A DNA stretch of 26,083 bases from JBDNFP01 sp041689775 (GTDB taxonomy: Bacteria; Bacteroidota; Bacteroidia; Cytophagales; Spirosomataceae): contig JBDNFP010000406.1 in the NCBI GenBank assembly GCA_041689775.1, forward strand, positions 1-26,083, written 5' to 3'. A program made the position numbers and the translations under genes. Shown here one piece after another: positions 24,172 to 26,083 of the stretch; the first letter of the stretch is position 1, and every line of letters begins with the position of its first letter. Below the pieces are notes generated by a model. It was not told the origin of the DNA and did not search any database. It was given only the letters and a program-made list of their open reading frames with translations.

Positions 24172-24759
24172 TTAATCATAACGATTCCATATTATACCAT
24201 CAAACGATGTATAGCGCATAATTTCGACCACTTCCAAAGTGTCAAATGAAGTGAAAGCCACGACCCACTGTTTCCCCTGACCTTTGCCCATACAGTTTCC
24301 CTCCCCTGGTAGAGGATAGAGGTTTTGTAGAGGATAATTAGTATGACGATATACCAAAACTAAAACTTTGTTATTTAGTGGGAGGTACCACCACTTATAT
24401 GTTTTTAGAGGTAAAACCATTTTTTCAATCTGGAATTTTTTTTTCGATTTTTCCTCCATGCGTTGCATCACCGCTTTGATATCGACCGAATCATCGTAGT
24501 AGAAATTCATGCCCAATAAATTTTTCTGAAGTTGGGGATAGTCGCTGATTGCTTTTCTTAGCAACCAACCCCGGTCATCATAACTTACGGCCATTCTGGG
24601 GCTGATTTTTTTCAGGCCAGCCTGTGCAACTGCCTCGTCAAAATCGTCAGGAAGCATAAACTCATAGCCCTCGTGCTCTATTTTGGTAGGGCTGCAGCGG
24701 TAGCCTATCCAGCCAACCAACAGCAGTAGGAAAAGGAAAAATATTTTCTTTTTGGTCAT
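24172..24759 (-). CDS. Small membrane-anchored protein, candidate immunity protein
   Basis: 195 residues with no family I recognise. A basic start (MTKKK) and one hydrophobic segment (about 6-19) anchor it in the inner membrane or act as an uncleaved signal; the Cys22 that follows is not in a proper lipobox. The mature part is charged, with KIEHEGYEFMLPDDFDEAV at about 26-44 and a later aromatic strand region. It starts 13 bp after the DUF6973-like gene and is clearly co-transcribed. A decayed copy of both genes follows downstream. The pairing and repeated duplication are how immunity genes behave in polymorphic toxin loci, so an immunity role is plausible but not shown. A periplasmic accessory protein is the alternative. 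Confidence 0.65.
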   Translation of the reverse strand: MTKKKIFFLFLLLLVGWIGYRCSPTKIEHEGYEFMLPDDFDEAVAQAGLKKISPRMAVSYDDRGWLLRKAISDYPQLQKNLLGMNFYYDDSVDIKAVMQRMEEKSKKKFQIEKMVLPLKTYKWWYLPLNNKVLVLVYRHTNYPLQNLYPLPGEGNCMGKGQGKQWVVAFTSFDTLEVVEIMRYTSFDGIIWNRYD

Positions 24760-24772
24760 GGAAATGATGTTT

Positions 24773-25936
24773 TTACAATTGATTGGTTGACTTCCTTATT
24801 CTTACATTGTTATCTAAGTTTTTCAGATAGTCCAACTGTCCATTATTAAATTTATCCATAACTAACGTTTGATAGATGGATGCTGTAGTTTGATAGTTAT
24901 TGTATACATAGAAAAGCTTCTTGTTATGCAAGTAACCATTACCGTCATACACCTTATATCCTTCCTTATTATTATCAAGATCCATTTGACTTTCTTGTGT
25001 AGTGGGATCCCATTCCTCATGTGCGTCTTGTAATTGTTTCGCAAATGACGATGAATTAAACACATGAGAAAGGTACACCGCGAGTAAGGCATGTTTAAAA
25101 GCGTTTGCTCGGCAAAAACTACAATTAGGGCCACCATTTCCATTCATCCACACATCAGGGTATTGATTTTGAGTGAATTTCTCATTGGTGTTCTTTTGAG
25201 CCCAGATTGCACTCATAGCATACGCCATTAGATTTATGTGATAGAGGCTCCACCCCTTGGATCGGAGAACGGTTCTTTCATTAGGATGCATACTTCCCCA
25301 ACCACGAGATTCTGATAATTTATTTTCAATAAATGACTCAGCACGAAATGCCCAATCTCCAAAAAGGGCTAGGAATTCTTTTACGCTCTCAATTATCGAA
25401 GGATGGTCCATGAAATATACTATTTCCTCAGTCCTTAAATTCAAGCGCTGCCCATACTCTAAAATGAATTGCTCAACATACCAATGATTATAGTCAGAAG
25501 CATACGCGGCTTCACCCAAACCATCCCCACTACCTCCTCCGCCCGAAGGAACCTGATAGTCAAAATACCCACCATTCGCTTCTCCACCGGTACCACTACC
25601 GCTGGAATAGGAATCAAAGCATTGCTGCTCGGTACCAGTAACCACAAAATTGCAATCCTCCATGATTGCTGACTCTCGTAGTTGTGCTCCTCCCAACTTG
25701 GTAGTTCCATCAGGATTTGCTCCGAAGGGGCCGTCATAATAACCGTACTTCACTGTCACACACCAGTAGGCCATCCTTCCTCCCTTTTTGAGATTACCAT
25801 TTTTAGAGGGAATTTGTAAGCCAGTCACCTCTCCGTTTTCCATTCGCCAGGCTTCCAGCAGGTTTTCTTCGTCGTAGTCTTTGAAAACGATCACACCAGT
25901 GAAGTTTTCGCCTTTCACCCCTTTGGGATTGGCCAA
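24773..25936 (-). CDS. DUF6973-like protein, 5' truncated by an IS
   Basis: 387 residues from a TTG at 25936, the only start after a TAA at 25943-25945. The N-terminal part (NFTGVIVFKDYDEENLL) resembles the middle, not the beginning, of related Bacteroidota exported proteins, and no signal peptide remains, so the original 5' end is probably lost to the IS at 25946. A Gly/Ser-rich linker (111-142) precedes a C-terminal domain with NAFKHALLAVY (278-288, His282), His291 and AHEEWDP (305-311, His306, Glu307). I associate this with DUF6973, of unknown function and often in toxin-like proteins. The His/Glu set could bind a metal. It is followed by a small membrane-anchored gene. It may be non-functional. 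Confidence 0.6.
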   Translation of the reverse strand: MANPKGVKGENFTGVIVFKDYDEENLLEAWRMENGEVTGLQIPSKNGNLKKGGRMAYWCVTVKYGYYDGPFGANPDGTTKLGGAQLRESAIMEDCNFVVTGTEQQCFDSYSSGSGTGGEANGGYFDYQVPSGGGGSGDGLGEAAYASDYNHWYVEQFILEYGQRLNLRTEEIVYFMDHPSIIESVKEFLALFGDWAFRAESFIENKLSESRGWGSMHPNERTVLRSKGWSLYHINLMAYAMSAIWAQKNTNEKFTQNQYPDVWMNGNGGPNCSFCRANAFKHALLAVYLSHVFNSSSFAKQLQDAHEEWDPTTQESQMDLDNNKEGYKVYDGNGYLHNKKLFYVYNNYQTTASIYQTLVMDKFNNGQLDYLKNLDNNVRIRKSTNQL

Positions 25937-25942
25937 CTTGTA

Positions 25943-26083
25943 TTAGACTTGTTGTATTGGAAATATTTTCGTATATATGATAGGATATGAACATTTCAAT
26001 TAACGACTTAAAAACTGAACGGCAATGGCGTTCGGCAACCGGATGTAATAAGCAACGTTTCACGAATTTACTCAACCTTTTCG
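25943..26083 (+). mobile_element. Left end of a second insertion sequence (partial)
   Basis: The coding frame of the 387-residue gene is broken at 25943-25945 (TTA, a TNA-type target of IS1031-like IS5 elements), and a transposase starts 41 bp further on. The bases from 25946 (GACTTGTTG, then TTGGAAA) match, as an inverted copy, the end of the IS at the window's left edge. The boundary is inferred from these two facts; the far end is outside the window. Confidence 0.5.
25987..26083 (+). CDS. N-terminal end of a transposase (partial)
   Basis: The frame from ATG at 25987 runs off the window after 32 codons. The residues include NDLKTERQWRSATG and QRFTNLLNLF, which match the N-terminal helix-turn-helix region (a TERQWRSTTG pattern) of IS5-related DDE transposases common in Bacteroidota. 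The catalytic domain is outside the window. It is divergent from the 387-residue gene, with 50 bp between their starts, and its element appears to have cut that gene. Confidence 0.6.
   Translation, partial: MNISINDLKTERQWRSATGCNKQRFTNLLNLF

Noticed and set aside
25803..26075. 90-residue open frame on minus at the right edge
   Set aside because: It is antisense to the recognisable transposase start and out of frame with the DUF6973-like gene.
1..26083. CRISPR array, tRNA or rRNA genes
   Set aside because: No regularly spaced direct repeats and no tRNA-like cloverleaf or rRNA sequence were seen by eye on either strand.

Overview
This window looks like chromosomal DNA of a Bacteroidota bacterium, most likely order Cytophagales (Spirosoma/Dyadobacter-like); the genus is inference. 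The evidence is: an ornithine carbamoyltransferase of the Bacteroidota N-succinyl type (ArgF'), PorV/PorQ-like and DUF6089-like outer-membrane proteins, an S9 peptidase with an N-terminal propeller, several TAnnTTTG promoter boxes, and starts without obvious Shine-Dalgarno sequences.

Layout. Positions 1-145 hold the 3' end of an IS5-like insertion sequence. Positions 162-2502 (minus) hold an outer-membrane barrel protein and an SH3-NlpC/P60 hydrolase. Positions 2606-5213 (plus) encode a LolD/MacB-type ABC ATPase, its FtsX-type permease and a small exported DUF3299-like protein, a trio resembling the zinc-linked Zrg clusters of Gammaproteobacteria. After a 500-bp gene-free stretch rich in inverted repeats, a minus-strand arginine cluster runs from 11771 down to 5720: GNAT acyltransferase, argG, a DUF2281/PIN toxin-antitoxin pair, argC, argD, argF'. 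It ends at a 24-bp perfect hairpin. Next, on plus, come aat, proB and proA; a saccharopine-dehydrogenase-like reductase lies on minus; and an M20 deacylase on plus, the likely N-acylcitrulline deacylase. Together these cover most of glutamate to arginine and glutamate to proline semialdehyde. argB and argH are not in the window.

From 17860 to 23460 lie a PorV/PorQ-like protein, an unrecognised 417-residue protein, thymidine kinase, a GreA/GreB-like protein and an S9 peptidase, mostly housekeeping genes. The last 2.5 kb are accessory and look more AT-rich. They hold a DUF6973-like protein cut at its 5' end by a second IS, followed 13 bp later by a small membrane-anchored protein gene. Downstream is a decayed second copy of the same arrangement: the last codons of the large gene plus a frameshifted, internally deleted copy of the small gene. 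This resembles the toxin/immunity cassette arrays of polymorphic toxin loci.

The best leads for new biology are that duplicated cassette, the toxin-antitoxin pair inside the arginine operon, the cysteine-bearing GNAT protein as a candidate N-succinylglutamate synthase, and the Zrg-like ABC trio with His/Glu-rich permease loops.
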